A DNA stretch of 35,184 nt, taken from the NCBI GenBank assembly GCA_021820665.1, contig JAKADK010000026.1:1-35184 (forward strand), read 5' to 3'. Source of the DNA: Actinomycetes bacterium (lineage in GTDB: Bacteria > Actinomycetota > Acidimicrobiia > Acidimicrobiales > RAAP-2). The notes under the pieces were generated by a model that was given only the letters and a program-made list of their open reading frames with translations, did not search any database and had not been told where the DNA came from. This document shows, in pieces, positions 1 through 7,459 of the stretch. The number at the start of each line of letters is the position of its first letter. Within the stretch, counting starts at the first letter, position 1. The position numbers were made by a program, and so were the translations under genes.

Positions 1-1
1 G

Positions 2-85
2 TGTCGGAGGGGGGACTTGAACCCCCACGCCCTTTCGGGCACTGGCCCCTCAAGCCAGCGCGTCTGCCTATTCCGCCACTCCGAC
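2..85 (-). tRNA. tRNA-Leu(GAG)
   Basis: Read on the minus strand, this folds as a class II tRNA. The 7-bp acceptor stem is GTCGGAG (79-85) with CTCCGAC (3-9), and the discriminator is A at position 2. The anticodon stem-loop CTGGC-TTGAGGG-GCCAG gives anticodon GAG. There is a long variable arm with a CCC-GAAA-GGG hairpin, as expected of tRNA-Leu, and a T loop TTCAAGT. The anticodon reads CUC and CUU leucine codons. Only the first C of a possible encoded CCA tail lies inside the window. It is on the same strand as the secG operon and downstream of it. Confidence 0.96.
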
Positions 86-255
86 CTCTCACGGCTCCGA
101 CGTGGCTATCGGGCCACGGGCATGGTAGCAAACCACCACAGGCACCGGACTCGGGGGTGGGCGACCACCACGATCCCAACCGCCCGCGGCGGCAGAGCGG
201 CTCATGCCCCTCTGGAACCCTCCGGGAACCTTCCCAAACCGGTCGCCGTCCTAGC
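86..255. other. Intergenic spacer between tRNA-Leu and IS left end
   Basis: No convincing gene is visible. Reading frames through here are GC-rich shadows without family motifs. Before the IS arrived, this would have been the spacer between the stop codon of the solute-binding protein gene and the tRNA, so it should hold the tRNA promoter on the minus strand and possibly a terminator. I could not assign either with confidence. The last six bases (250-255, CCTAGC) are the left copy of the IS target duplication. Confidence 0.6.
250..255. repeat. Target site duplication, left copy (CCTAGC)
   Basis: CCTAGC directly abuts the left IS end and is repeated directly at 2217-2222 after the right end. 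Six bases fits the 5-6 bp duplications known for IS1634-type elements. Confidence 0.85.
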
Positions 256-277
256 CCCGTTTTCCGCACCCGAATCG
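256..277 (+). repeat. IS left terminal inverted repeat
   Basis: These 22 bp match 2195-2216 perfectly in inverted orientation. The base next outward (255) breaks the symmetry, which sets the tip of the element at 256. Confidence 0.92.
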
Positions 278-425
278 TCGAAGGGTGCCTGCCTTCGTAG
301 CACGTTCCCCCCGGTGACCTGCGGTGCTGCGCCCTGCTGAAGGGCGGTCCTCGTGCCAAGTGTTGTGCCAACGAAATGAATCACACCCTTGTAATCTCGG
401 CGGTAGTCGTGGTAATGTTGTGCCA

Positions 426-2192
426 ATGTATCCGAGGGTCAAACGGGTCCGGCGCGGCGACACGGTCCATGAGTACGTCCAGCTGGTCGAAGGCCGTCGA
501 GAGAACGGCAAGGTGCGTCAGCGTGTTGTGGCAACGCTCGGCCGGCTGGATGAGATGAAGGCCTCCGGGCAGCTCGACCGCTTCGCCGGGGCGTTCGCCC
601 GGCTCGACCCGCCGCCGGTCGGTACCCGTAGGACTGTCGGCCCGCTCCTCCTGGTTGCGCACTACCTTTCCCGTCTTGGTCTGGTGGGCGTGGTCGACGA
701 GGCCATCCCGATGCGGGGACGCTCGCTCCTCACCCACGGCGAGGTGATCTCGGCGCTCGTCGCCAATCGGCTGTGCGCGCCCAGCCCGCTCTACGACGTC
801 GCCGGCTGGGCGTCGTCAGCCGCGGTGGCCGAACTGCTGGCGGTGCCGCCAGGTCTGCTCAACGACGACCGCCTCGGTCGGGCACTCGACGCCTTCGCCC
901 GGGTCGCCGAGGACATCCGGGGTCGGCTGCTGCTCCGGACCCTCGATCGCTTCGAGGTCGATGCCTCACGCCTGCACCTCGATCTCACCGCGGTCCGCTT
1001 CGCCGGCGCCTATGAGGGTTCTGCTCTCGTGAAGAAGGGCTGGGCCGCGGACCGGACCATCGCCCGGCAGGTAAAGACCCTCCAGGCCTCGACGAAAGCG
1101 GGGGTCGCTTTGTACTTCCGGCCGTACAAGGGATCGAGCAGCGAGCTGCCGGCATTTGTGGCCGCGATCGAGACCCTGGCTGGCTCACTGCCTCCCGGCC
1201 TCGTCGTCGTGGCCGACTCGGGGCTCGGCTATCTGGAGAACCTCTGCGCCGCAGACGCAAAGCACGTGGGCTTCGTCGTGCCCCTTCGGGCCGACACCGG
1301 CTGGGCGGAGCGGTTCGCCACCGACGTCCCCGGCGGCCTCGACACGCTCGATTCCCTCGACTACGTCTCGTTCCGCGAACAACGACTCGACCCCGCTCGC
1401 CGCACGGTGTGGAAGGGGCTGTTGTGCCCGTTTCCAGTGACCGCAGAAGACGGCACCCACCACGACTTGCGGGTCGTCTACATCTTCTCCTCCGAGGAGG
1501 CCACCTCGGTCGCTGACGCACGTGAGCGCACTCTTGCAAAGGCAGAAGAGGCATTGGGCCGTATTTCCAACGGGCTCGGCGGTCACTACTACAAGACGAG
1601 GAAACAGGTCGACACCAAAGTCGCCCAGATCCTCACCGGAAAGGTCGCGGGTCTGATCGCCGTGACGACGGGCACCCGGGCAGGAAAGCCGGTCATCACC
1701 TGGCGACGCGACGAGGACGCGATAGCTACTGCCGGCGCGCTCGACGGGCTCTACGCGCTGGCGACCAACCTGGCTGACCCCGACGACGGACCGCTGGATG
1801 CTCTCGGTGTGCTACGGATCTACAAGGACCAGTGGATCGTCGAGCAGCGCCACCGCGACCTCAAACAGACCCTTCGGGTCCGACCAGTCTTCTTGCACAA
1901 CGACGACCGCATCGAGGCCCTCGTCGCGATCATCGGCATCGCACTGCTCATCTTCGGACTGATCGAAGCCGAGTTGCGTGCCGCACTCGGCGACGGCGTA
2001 GCGCTGCCCGGCATCCTGCCTGAAGGCCGGGCCGCCAAACCGACCGCCCGTGCCGCCCTTGCCGCCTTCGATGGCCTCTCGGTCACCTACACATCCAGCG
2101 GTCTGGTCCTTGACCGGCTCACCCAGGTTCAGCGGGTCATCCTCGCACTGCTCGGCATCTCTCTCCCCTGGCCTGAGAGCAAAGAGGAGTAA
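426..2192 (+). CDS. IS1634-type DDE transposase
   Basis: This 588-aa transposase would cut and rejoin the ends of the surrounding IS by DDE chemistry. Visible family signs are an N-terminal segment MYPRVKRVRRGDTVHEYVQ followed by a VVATLGRLDE stretch, a first acidic candidate in LHLDLTAV, a second in VVVADSGLGYLENL, and a C-terminal YKDQWIVEQRHRDLKQ block with the last glutamate. That block is followed by LRVRPVFLHNDDRIEALV, which is characteristic of IS4/IS1634-type enzymes. The frame is open from 324, but homology begins at ATG 426, so that start was chosen. No frameshift or internal stop is seen. Its wording is less GC-saturated than the neighbouring genes, as expected for a mobile gene. 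Confidence 0.9.
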   Translation: MYPRVKRVRRGDTVHEYVQLVEGRRENGKVRQRVVATLGRLDEMKASGQLDRFAGAFARLDPPPVGTRRTVGPLLLVAHYLSRLGLVGVVDEAIPMRGRSLLTHGEVISALVANRLCAPSPLYDVAGWASSAAVAELLAVPPGLLNDDRLGRALDAFARVAEDIRGRLLLRTLDRFEVDASRLHLDLTAVRFAGAYEGSALVKKGWAADRTIARQVKTLQASTKAGVALYFRPYKGSSSELPAFVAAIETLAGSLPPGLVVVADSGLGYLENLCAADAKHVGFVVPLRADTGWAERFATDVPGGLDTLDSLDYVSFREQRLDPARRTVWKGLLCPFPVTAEDGTHHDLRVVYIFSSEEATSVADARERTLAKAEEALGRISNGLGGHYYKTRKQVDTKVAQILTGKVAGLIAVTTGTRAGKPVITWRRDEDAIATAGALDGLYALATNLADPDDGPLDALGVLRIYKDQWIVEQRHRDLKQTLRVRPVFLHNDDRIEALVAIIGIALLIFGLIEAELRAALGDGVALPGILPEGRAAKPTARAALAAFDGLSVTYTSSGLVLDRLTQVQRVILALLGISLPWPESKEE

Positions 2193-2194
2193 CC

Positions 2195-2216
2195 CGATTC
2201 GGGTGCGGAAAACGGG
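2195..2216 (-). repeat. IS right terminal inverted repeat
   Basis: Perfect inverted copy of 256-277. It begins two bases after the transposase stop codon. Confidence 0.92.
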
Positions 2217-2222
2217 CCTAGC
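2217..2222. repeat. Target site duplication, right copy (CCTAGC)
   Basis: Right copy of the 6-bp duplication. It contains CTA (2218-2220), which on the minus strand is the TAG stop codon of the adjacent solute-binding protein gene. Confidence 0.85.
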
Positions 2223-4017
2223 CTGCACCCCCCACATGCGCTTTCGGCGCCAGCGTGGCGAGCGACCGGACATCCCAGAGGGGACCGTCAGCCCCCGGAT
2301 TGAACGATGACCCGGCGACCTGCACGCCGGTCAGGAACAGCTCGGGTTCCTCGAACAGCGGCAGGGCCACCATCTGGTTCCACAGGTGGGCGTCGATCTG
2401 TGCGTAGATCGCAGCTCCCGGCACCGGGTTGAGCTGCTGGCGCGCACTCCGGAACAGCCCGTCCACCGTGGCACTCTCGTAGCCGCTCCAGTCGGCGTTT
2501 CCGGCAGTCGCGCCCGACCCGGCGGAGCTACCGGAGAACGCAGTCGAGTACCACGAGGCGGTCACCGTCTGGTACGGACTGAGCGTACGAGCCACCAGAG
2601 CCAGGTCGTAGGAGCCGGACGCCACGGCCAGGCTTCGGGCGTCGGTGAACGGGACGGTGACGACGGTGAAGCCGGCGGCATCGAGCTGGTCCGCCAGCAA
2701 CACCGCCGTCGAGGCTACCCAGGGATCGCTCTCCTGCACAGCCATCCGCAGGACGAGAGCGTGGCCGGACGGACCGACGAACTGCCCGCCGGGTCCCACC
2801 GTGTAGCCAAGGTGCCGGAGGAGCCGATCGGTCGTGGTGAGGTCCCGTGTCGTGTAAGGAAGCGCTGCAGGGGACGCGACGTAGCCAGGCTCAGACGGCC
2901 CGGCAAGGTGGTCGTCGCTCACGGTCAGGCTGGGGTCGATCTGCCCGAATTCCTGGTCGAGCAGCGTCGTCCGACCGACCGCGTGGGCGATGGCCTTCCG
3001 CATGTCGGCTGAAGACGTCACTGGCGAGCCCACGGCAAAGTCGAGCTCGATCTGGCGAGCCGAGGCGACGACACTGCTTTTCAGGTCGGGTGCAGTCGCC
3101 ACGGCGTCCAATGTGGCCAGATCGAAGCTCGCTACCTGGGCAACGGTTCTCGGACCTGGAGTCGAGGCGTTCACCACGGGGGGCCCCCCGGGTCGGACGT
3201 GAACGACCACGGACGCGACCGCTACCTTCGGACCCCACCAGCGAGGGTTCGGCACCAGCACTGCCGTCCCCTTCGACGCCGACGCCGACTGCAGGATCAT
3301 GGGGCCGGCGGACAGGTCCACCTGCGGGTTGAACACGTCGAACCCGGTGTTCCATCCCACACGCTCGGCCACGCTGGCGGGTACCAGGTCGTGGAAGAGC
3401 ATACGCCAGTCGGTGAAGGGCTTGTCGAAGACGACGGTCACGACCCTCCCGGCATCACTGCCAGTCACGGACGTGATATCGCGGTAGCCGAGCGTGGAGG
3501 CCGCTTGGTACGGCGTTGCGCCCGACTCCATGCTGGTACCCCGCTGGGCGACCCAGGCGTACACGAAGTCTGCCGCCGTCACGGGGCTCCCGTTCGACCA
3601 CACCGCTCTCGGGTTGATGGTGTAGCGGACCGTGAACGGTGCCGTGTTGGTGACTTCCACACCGGTGAGGAGTGCGCTGTCGAGGGTGGGCTGGAGATCC
3701 GGACCGATCACGAATGCGCTGGGCAGCACGGCGGCGAGGAGCGCCGGCGTCGACGAGTCGGCGCCGGCGGGGGTGTTGGGGTTGTAGCCCGCCCACGGCT
3801 GGTCGAAGTCGACGGTCACGGTTCCGCCCGAAGCCACCACCAACTGTGGCTGCGGGAGGCCGTCAACGGCGATGAACCGCTTCTCACCGATATGGTCGAC
3901 GACCGCCACCATCACGATGACCAGCACGATGACGAGGGGAAGGGTCCACCTGGAGTGGGCCGATGTTCCCACGGGGCCGTGCCGGCGTCGGGACGGGCCG
4001 GCGTCCGACCCCGTCAC
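2218..4017 (-). CDS. Membrane-anchored peptide/nickel-type ABC solute-binding protein (SBP_bac_5)
   Basis: This 599-aa protein belongs to the family 5 extracellular solute-binding proteins, which bind oligopeptides or similar ligands for an ABC importer. The family signature region YTINPRAVWSNGSPVTAADF is clear near residue 135, with the usual two-lobed remainder. The N-terminus (about 25-40) is a hydrophobic helix after a basic stretch. No lipobox cysteine follows it, so it looks like an uncleaved signal anchor rather than a lipoprotein. The GTG start overlaps the secG stop codon by 4 nt (GTGA), so translation is probably coupled to secG. No permease or ATPase genes are nearby, so the transport partner and ligand are unknown. 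The stop codon sits inside the IS target duplication. Confidence 0.85.
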   Translation of the reverse strand: MTGSDAGPSRRRHGPVGTSAHSRWTLPLVIVLVIVMVAVVDHIGEKRFIAVDGLPQPQLVVASGGTVTVDFDQPWAGYNPNTPAGADSSTPALLAAVLPSAFVIGPDLQPTLDSALLTGVEVTNTAPFTVRYTINPRAVWSNGSPVTAADFVYAWVAQRGTSMESGATPYQAASTLGYRDITSVTGSDAGRVVTVVFDKPFTDWRMLFHDLVPASVAERVGWNTGFDVFNPQVDLSAGPMILQSASASKGTAVLVPNPRWWGPKVAVASVVVHVRPGGPPVVNASTPGPRTVAQVASFDLATLDAVATAPDLKSSVVASARQIELDFAVGSPVTSSADMRKAIAHAVGRTTLLDQEFGQIDPSLTVSDDHLAGPSEPGYVASPAALPYTTRDLTTTDRLLRHLGYTVGPGGQFVGPSGHALVLRMAVQESDPWVASTAVLLADQLDAAGFTVVTVPFTDARSLAVASGSYDLALVARTLSPYQTVTASWYSTAFSGSSAGSGATAGNADWSGYESATVDGLFRSARQQLNPVPGAAIYAQIDAHLWNQMVALPLFEEPELFLTGVQVAGSSFNPGADGPLWDVRSLATLAPKAHVGGAG

Positions 4018-4244
4018 TTCACGCGAAGGATGAGGCAGAGGTTGGAGAAGGCAAAGACCACCGCCACCGTGATGGTGATCCGGTCCAGGTTCTTCTCCAC
4101 CACGGTCGAGCCGGCCGCCGTGCTGCCGACCGACCCCCCGAACATGTCGGAGAGCCCCCCGCCCTTCCCGCTGTGCATGAGCACGAGGAAGATGAGCGCC
4201 AGCGACGCCAGGATCTGCACCACGACAATGATCGCCGTCAACAC
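4014..4244 (-). CDS. secG: SecG, protein-export membrane subunit
   Basis: This 76-aa protein is the small third subunit of the SecYEG translocon. Two hydrophobic segments (about 3-22 and 54-72) flank a glycine-rich cytoplasmic loop with the family motif SGKGGGLSDMFGG. Length is normal for the family. It follows tpiA by 45 nt on the same strand, the standard actinobacterial end of the glycolytic operon, and overlaps the solute-binding protein gene downstream by 4 nt. Confidence 0.95.
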   Translation of the reverse strand: MLTAIIVVVQILASLALIFLVLMHSGKGGGLSDMFGGSVGSTAAGSTVVEKNLDRITITVAVVFAFSNLCLILRVK

Positions 4245-4289
4245 GCGCTGTCTCTCCTTCGTCTCCGGACCGGGCTCAGGGTAGCAGCG

Positions 4290-5081
4290 TCACCGCACCG
4301 TCGCGGCGGCGCCACCGACGATCTCGGTGAACGTGCCCGGGTCGAGGCTCGCTCCCCCGACCAGCAGGCCATCGACGTCCGGCATCGACACCAGCGGCGA
4401 CGCGCTGTCCGGCCCGACGGACCCACCGTAGAGGATGCGCACGCCGGAAGCGGCCGCTGCCCCTGCCAGCTCGGTCACCCGACCTCGGATGGTGGCTGCT
4501 GCCTCCTGGGCATCCTCGGGTGTCGCCGGTTGGCCGGACCCGATGGCCCAGACCGGCTCGTAGGCAATGACCATCCGGGCCACTTCACCGGGGGCGAGCC
4601 TGCCGAGGGCCTGGGTGATCTGGGCCTGGAGGCGCTCTGTCGTCCGACCAGCGTCCCGCTCGTCGGCGTGCTCCCCCACACAGCAGATCGGCACCATGCC
4701 GTTGCGGAAGACGGCTTGCAACTTCGCTGCCACGACCTCGTCGTCCTCGCCAAACATCGTCCGCCGCTCCGAGTGCCCGACGATCACGTACTCCACCCGC
4801 AGCCGGGCCAACATGACCGCGCTCACCTCTCCGGTGAAGGCGCCTGAGTCTGCTGTCGCACAATTCTGCGCCCCGAGGCTCACGGGCACGCCCTCCGCCT
4901 CGATCACGCTCTGGGCGGAGCGGAGGTCGGTGAACGGGGGGTGGATCGAGACGTCCACCGCCCCGACCGCTCCCCTCCCGAGACGCAACCCCAGCTCAGA
5001 GCAGGTGTGGATCGTCTCGAGATGGTCCTTGTGCATCTTCCAGTTCCCGCTCACGAGCGGTCGCCGGCCGGAGGCAGTCAC
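4290..5081 (-). CDS. tpiA: Triosephosphate isomerase
   Basis: This 263-aa cytoplasmic enzyme interconverts dihydroxyacetone phosphate and glyceraldehyde 3-phosphate. Active-site residues are all present: Asn13 and Lys15 in SGNWKMHK, His103 in VGHSERR, and Glu175 in AYEPVWAIGSG. The phosphate-binding LYGGSVGP lies near the C-terminus. Length is normal for a (beta/alpha)8 barrel. Its start overlaps the pgk stop by 4 nt (ATGA), so it is translationally coupled to pgk in the gap-pgk-tpiA-secG operon. Confidence 0.98.
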   Translation of the reverse strand: MTASGRRPLVSGNWKMHKDHLETIHTCSELGLRLGRGAVGAVDVSIHPPFTDLRSAQSVIEAEGVPVSLGAQNCATADSGAFTGEVSAVMLARLRVEYVIVGHSERRTMFGEDDEVVAAKLQAVFRNGMVPICCVGEHADERDAGRTTERLQAQITQALGRLAPGEVARMVIAYEPVWAIGSGQPATPEDAQEAAATIRGRVTELAGAAAASGVRILYGGSVGPDSASPLVSMPDVDGLLVGGASLDPGTFTEIVGGAAATVR

Positions 5082-6286
5082 CTCGATGTCCGCCCCGACG
5101 GGCTGTCGACGCCCGGAGCGTTCGGCGCGCGGCGCAACGCCTCTAGGCCAGGAAGGTCCCCGTGCTCGAGGAGCTCGAGCGACGCACCACCACCGGTCGA
5201 GACGAAGTCGATCTCATCGCACAGACCGAGCTCGTCCACCGCGTTGGCGCTGTCCCCTCCACCCACGATGGTGAACCCCGGGCAGATGGCCATAGCCGCC
5301 GCCACTTCCGCCGTACCGCGGGCGAAACGAGGATCCTCGAACACACCCATGGGGCCGTTCCACAGGACCGTCCCCGCCCCGGTGATCTCCCGGGTGTAGG
5401 CCGCGATCGTCTGGGGCCCGATGTCGAGCCCCTGCCAACCGGCCGGGATCTCCTGCCCGACCACGCGCACCTCTGCGTCCACCTCACAGCCCGGACCGAA
5501 CGGCGCGCCCGGCTCGAGCGCCACCGTGTCGATGGGCAGCAGCAGCCTCACCCCGGACGCCATCAGCGCCGCACACTGGTCGAGGTGGTTCTCGTCGACC
5601 AACGAGCCACCCACGTCGTGCCCGGCGGCAGCAAGGAACGTAAACGCCATGCCGCCTCCGACCACGAGGGCGTCGGCCCGCTGGGCGAGCGCCGTGAGCA
5701 CGCCAAGCTTGTCGGCGACCTTCGATCCCCCCACCACGGCGACGAACGGACGCCGCGGCTTTCCAAAGAGCATGCCCAGCGTCTCGATCTCCCGCTGGAC
5801 CAGATACCCGGCGGCGCTAGGCAGGAGCGTCGGTGGGCCGACGATGGAGGCGTGAGCCCGGTGTGAGACGCCGAACGCGTCGTTCACGTAGGCGTCGCAA
5901 CCTTCGACAAGACGGTGCAGGAAGGCAACGTCGTTGCGCTCTTCGCCGGGATCGAACCGCAGGTTCTCCATCAGCTCGACCTCGGGCGCCAGCTCGGTCA
6001 GCGCCGCTCGCACCGGCGCGAGATCCCACTGCGGCTCTGGCGTCCCGTGGGGACGACCCAGGTGGGTGCAGGCTCGGACCCGGGCACCGCGCTCCAAGAG
6101 GAAGTGGATGGTCGGCAATGCAGCACGAATTCGGAAGTCGTCGGCCACGGTGCGCATGCCGTCGGCCGAGTCGCGGAGTGGCACGTTGAAGTCCACACGG
6201 ACCAGCACCCGGCGACCGTGGAGCGCGGGGAGGTCACCGAGCAGGGGGATCCCCGCCAGGAGCGGATTGAGCGCGTGCCCGGTCAT
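5078..6286 (-). CDS. pgk: Phosphoglycerate kinase
   Basis: This 402-aa enzyme transfers the acyl phosphate of 1,3-bisphosphoglycerate to ADP in glycolysis and runs in reverse in gluconeogenesis. Conserved blocks occur in order: VRVDFNVPL, the substrate loop HLGRPHG, DAFGVSHRAHAS, VGGSKVADK in the nucleotide domain, WNGPMGVFEDPRF, and STGGGASLELLE. The N-terminus is about 20 residues longer than in short homologues before the VLVRVDFNVP strand. The ATG at 6286 lies 39 nt after gap, consistent with one transcript. Confidence 0.98.
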   Translation of the reverse strand: MTGHALNPLLAGIPLLGDLPALHGRRVLVRVDFNVPLRDSADGMRTVADDFRIRAALPTIHFLLERGARVRACTHLGRPHGTPEPQWDLAPVRAALTELAPEVELMENLRFDPGEERNDVAFLHRLVEGCDAYVNDAFGVSHRAHASIVGPPTLLPSAAGYLVQREIETLGMLFGKPRRPFVAVVGGSKVADKLGVLTALAQRADALVVGGGMAFTFLAAAGHDVGGSLVDENHLDQCAALMASGVRLLLPIDTVALEPGAPFGPGCEVDAEVRVVGQEIPAGWQGLDIGPQTIAAYTREITGAGTVLWNGPMGVFEDPRFARGTAEVAAAMAICPGFTIVGGGDSANAVDELGLCDEIDFVSTGGGASLELLEHGDLPGLEALRRAPNAPGVDSPSGRTSR

Positions 6287-6325
6287 CGCCGGCGATCCTC
6301 TTCTCTGGGCTCCCTGGGCACCGGC

Positions 6326-7354
6326 TCAGCGACCGTCCGTGCCACCGACGACGATGGAGAGGTCCACCAACCGGTTGGCGTACCCCCACTCGTTGTCGTA
6401 CCAACCCTGGACCTTCACCAGGGTGCCACCGCTTGATGTCGGCATCACCATCGTCAGCCCGGCGTCGAACGTGCACGAGGCGGGACTACCGACGATGTCG
6501 GAGGAGACGATCGGGTCCTCGGTGTAGACGAGGACCCGAGCCAATGGACCGGCGGCGGCGGCGGCGGCGAACGCCGCGTTCACGTCGTCGACGGCCACCG
6601 ATCCGGGCACGAGAGCGGTGAAATCGGTGATCGAGCCGTCCGCCACCGGCACCCGGAGCGAAGCACCGTCGAGACGCCCCCGCATCGACTCCAGCACCGC
6701 GCCGGTGGCCCGGGCAGCTCCGGTGGACGACGGGACGATGTTGACGGGCGCCGACCGGGCCCGCCGGAGGTCCCCGTGGGGGAGATCGAGCAGGTTCTGG
6801 TCGTTCGTGAAGGCGTGCACGGTGGTCATCAAGCCGGCGTCGATCCCAAAGGCGTCGTCGACGACCTTGACCATGGGCACGAAGCAGTTGGTGGTGCACG
6901 ACGCGTTCGACACGACGAAGTGGCGGGTGGAATCGAACTGGTCGTCGTTGACGCCCACCACGAACGTCGCGTCCACCTCGGAGGCGGGGGCGGAGATCAC
7001 GACCCGACGGGCACCCGCCTCGAGATGCGCGGCCGCCGCGTCCCTGGTCGTGAACCTCCCGGTCGCCTCGATCACCAGGTCGACACCGAGAGCCCCCCAC
7101 GGCAGCGCCTTCGGATCCCGCTCGGCCAGGACGGCGACGGCAACGCCGTCGATGACGATGGTATCGGCCGCTGCGAAGACCGTCCCCGGGAACCGCCCAT
7201 GCGTCGAGTCGTAGCGGAGCAGATAGGCGAGGGTGGTGGCCGAGGTGAGGTCGTTCACGGCGACCACCTCGATGTCGGCCGCCGCCTGCCGTGCCGCACG
7301 CACGTAGTTCCGCCCGATGCGCCCGAATCCGTTGATCCCGACCCGCACGGTCAT
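6326..7354 (-). CDS. gap: Glyceraldehyde-3-phosphate dehydrogenase (type I)
   Basis: This 342-aa enzyme oxidises and phosphorylates glyceraldehyde 3-phosphate. The dinucleotide-binding motif GINGFGRIGR is at residues 6-15. The acidic residue ending the second strand (VNDLTS) indicates NAD preference. The catalytic cysteine is Cys153 in SNASCTTNC, and the C-terminus has WYDNEWGYANRLVDL. The frame is open further upstream to 7453, but homology begins at ATG 7354, which has a purine-rich GAGAGGGA ribosome binding site about 10 nt upstream. It heads the glycolytic genes and follows yvcK by 105 nt. Confidence 0.98.
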   Translation of the reverse strand: MTVRVGINGFGRIGRNYVRAARQAAADIEVVAVNDLTSATTLAYLLRYDSTHGRFPGTVFAAADTIVIDGVAVAVLAERDPKALPWGALGVDLVIEATGRFTTRDAAAAHLEAGARRVVISAPASEVDATFVVGVNDDQFDSTRHFVVSNASCTTNCFVPMVKVVDDAFGIDAGLMTTVHAFTNDQNLLDLPHGDLRRARSAPVNIVPSSTGAARATGAVLESMRGRLDGASLRVPVADGSITDFTALVPGSVAVDDVNAAFAAAAAAGPLARVLVYTEDPIVSSDIVGSPASCTFDAGLTMVMPTSSGGTLVKVQGWYDNEWGYANRLVDLSIVVGGTDGR

Positions 7355-7459
7355 GCCTACCGTCCCTCTCTCGCCTCCCGCAACGCCCTGCGCGCCACGA
7401 AGCCGGACCGGTACCTGCCTGCAAGCAGGCCGGCGCCCCGACCGGCGACCCAAACTAGG

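Larger units (their letters stand above)
256..2216 (+). mobile_element. Complete IS1634-type insertion sequence
   Basis: The element is 1961 bp long. It is bounded by perfect 22-bp terminal inverted repeats (256-277 and 2195-2216), each beginning CCCGTTTTCC at its outer tip. A direct repeat CCTAGC flanks it on both sides (250-255 and 2217-2222) and is the target duplication. One long transposase gene fills the interior and ends only a few bases from the right repeat. Intact ends, intact duplication and an intact gene suggest a recent, probably still mobile insertion. Placement in IS1634 rests on the transposase motifs and the element size. The exact family would need a curated IS database comparison. 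Confidence 0.9.

Noticed and set aside
86..200. Possible tRNA promoter with TACCAT (minus strand, 122-127) as a -10 element
   Set aside because: No matching -35 hexamer at a normal distance, and such hexamers are frequent by chance.
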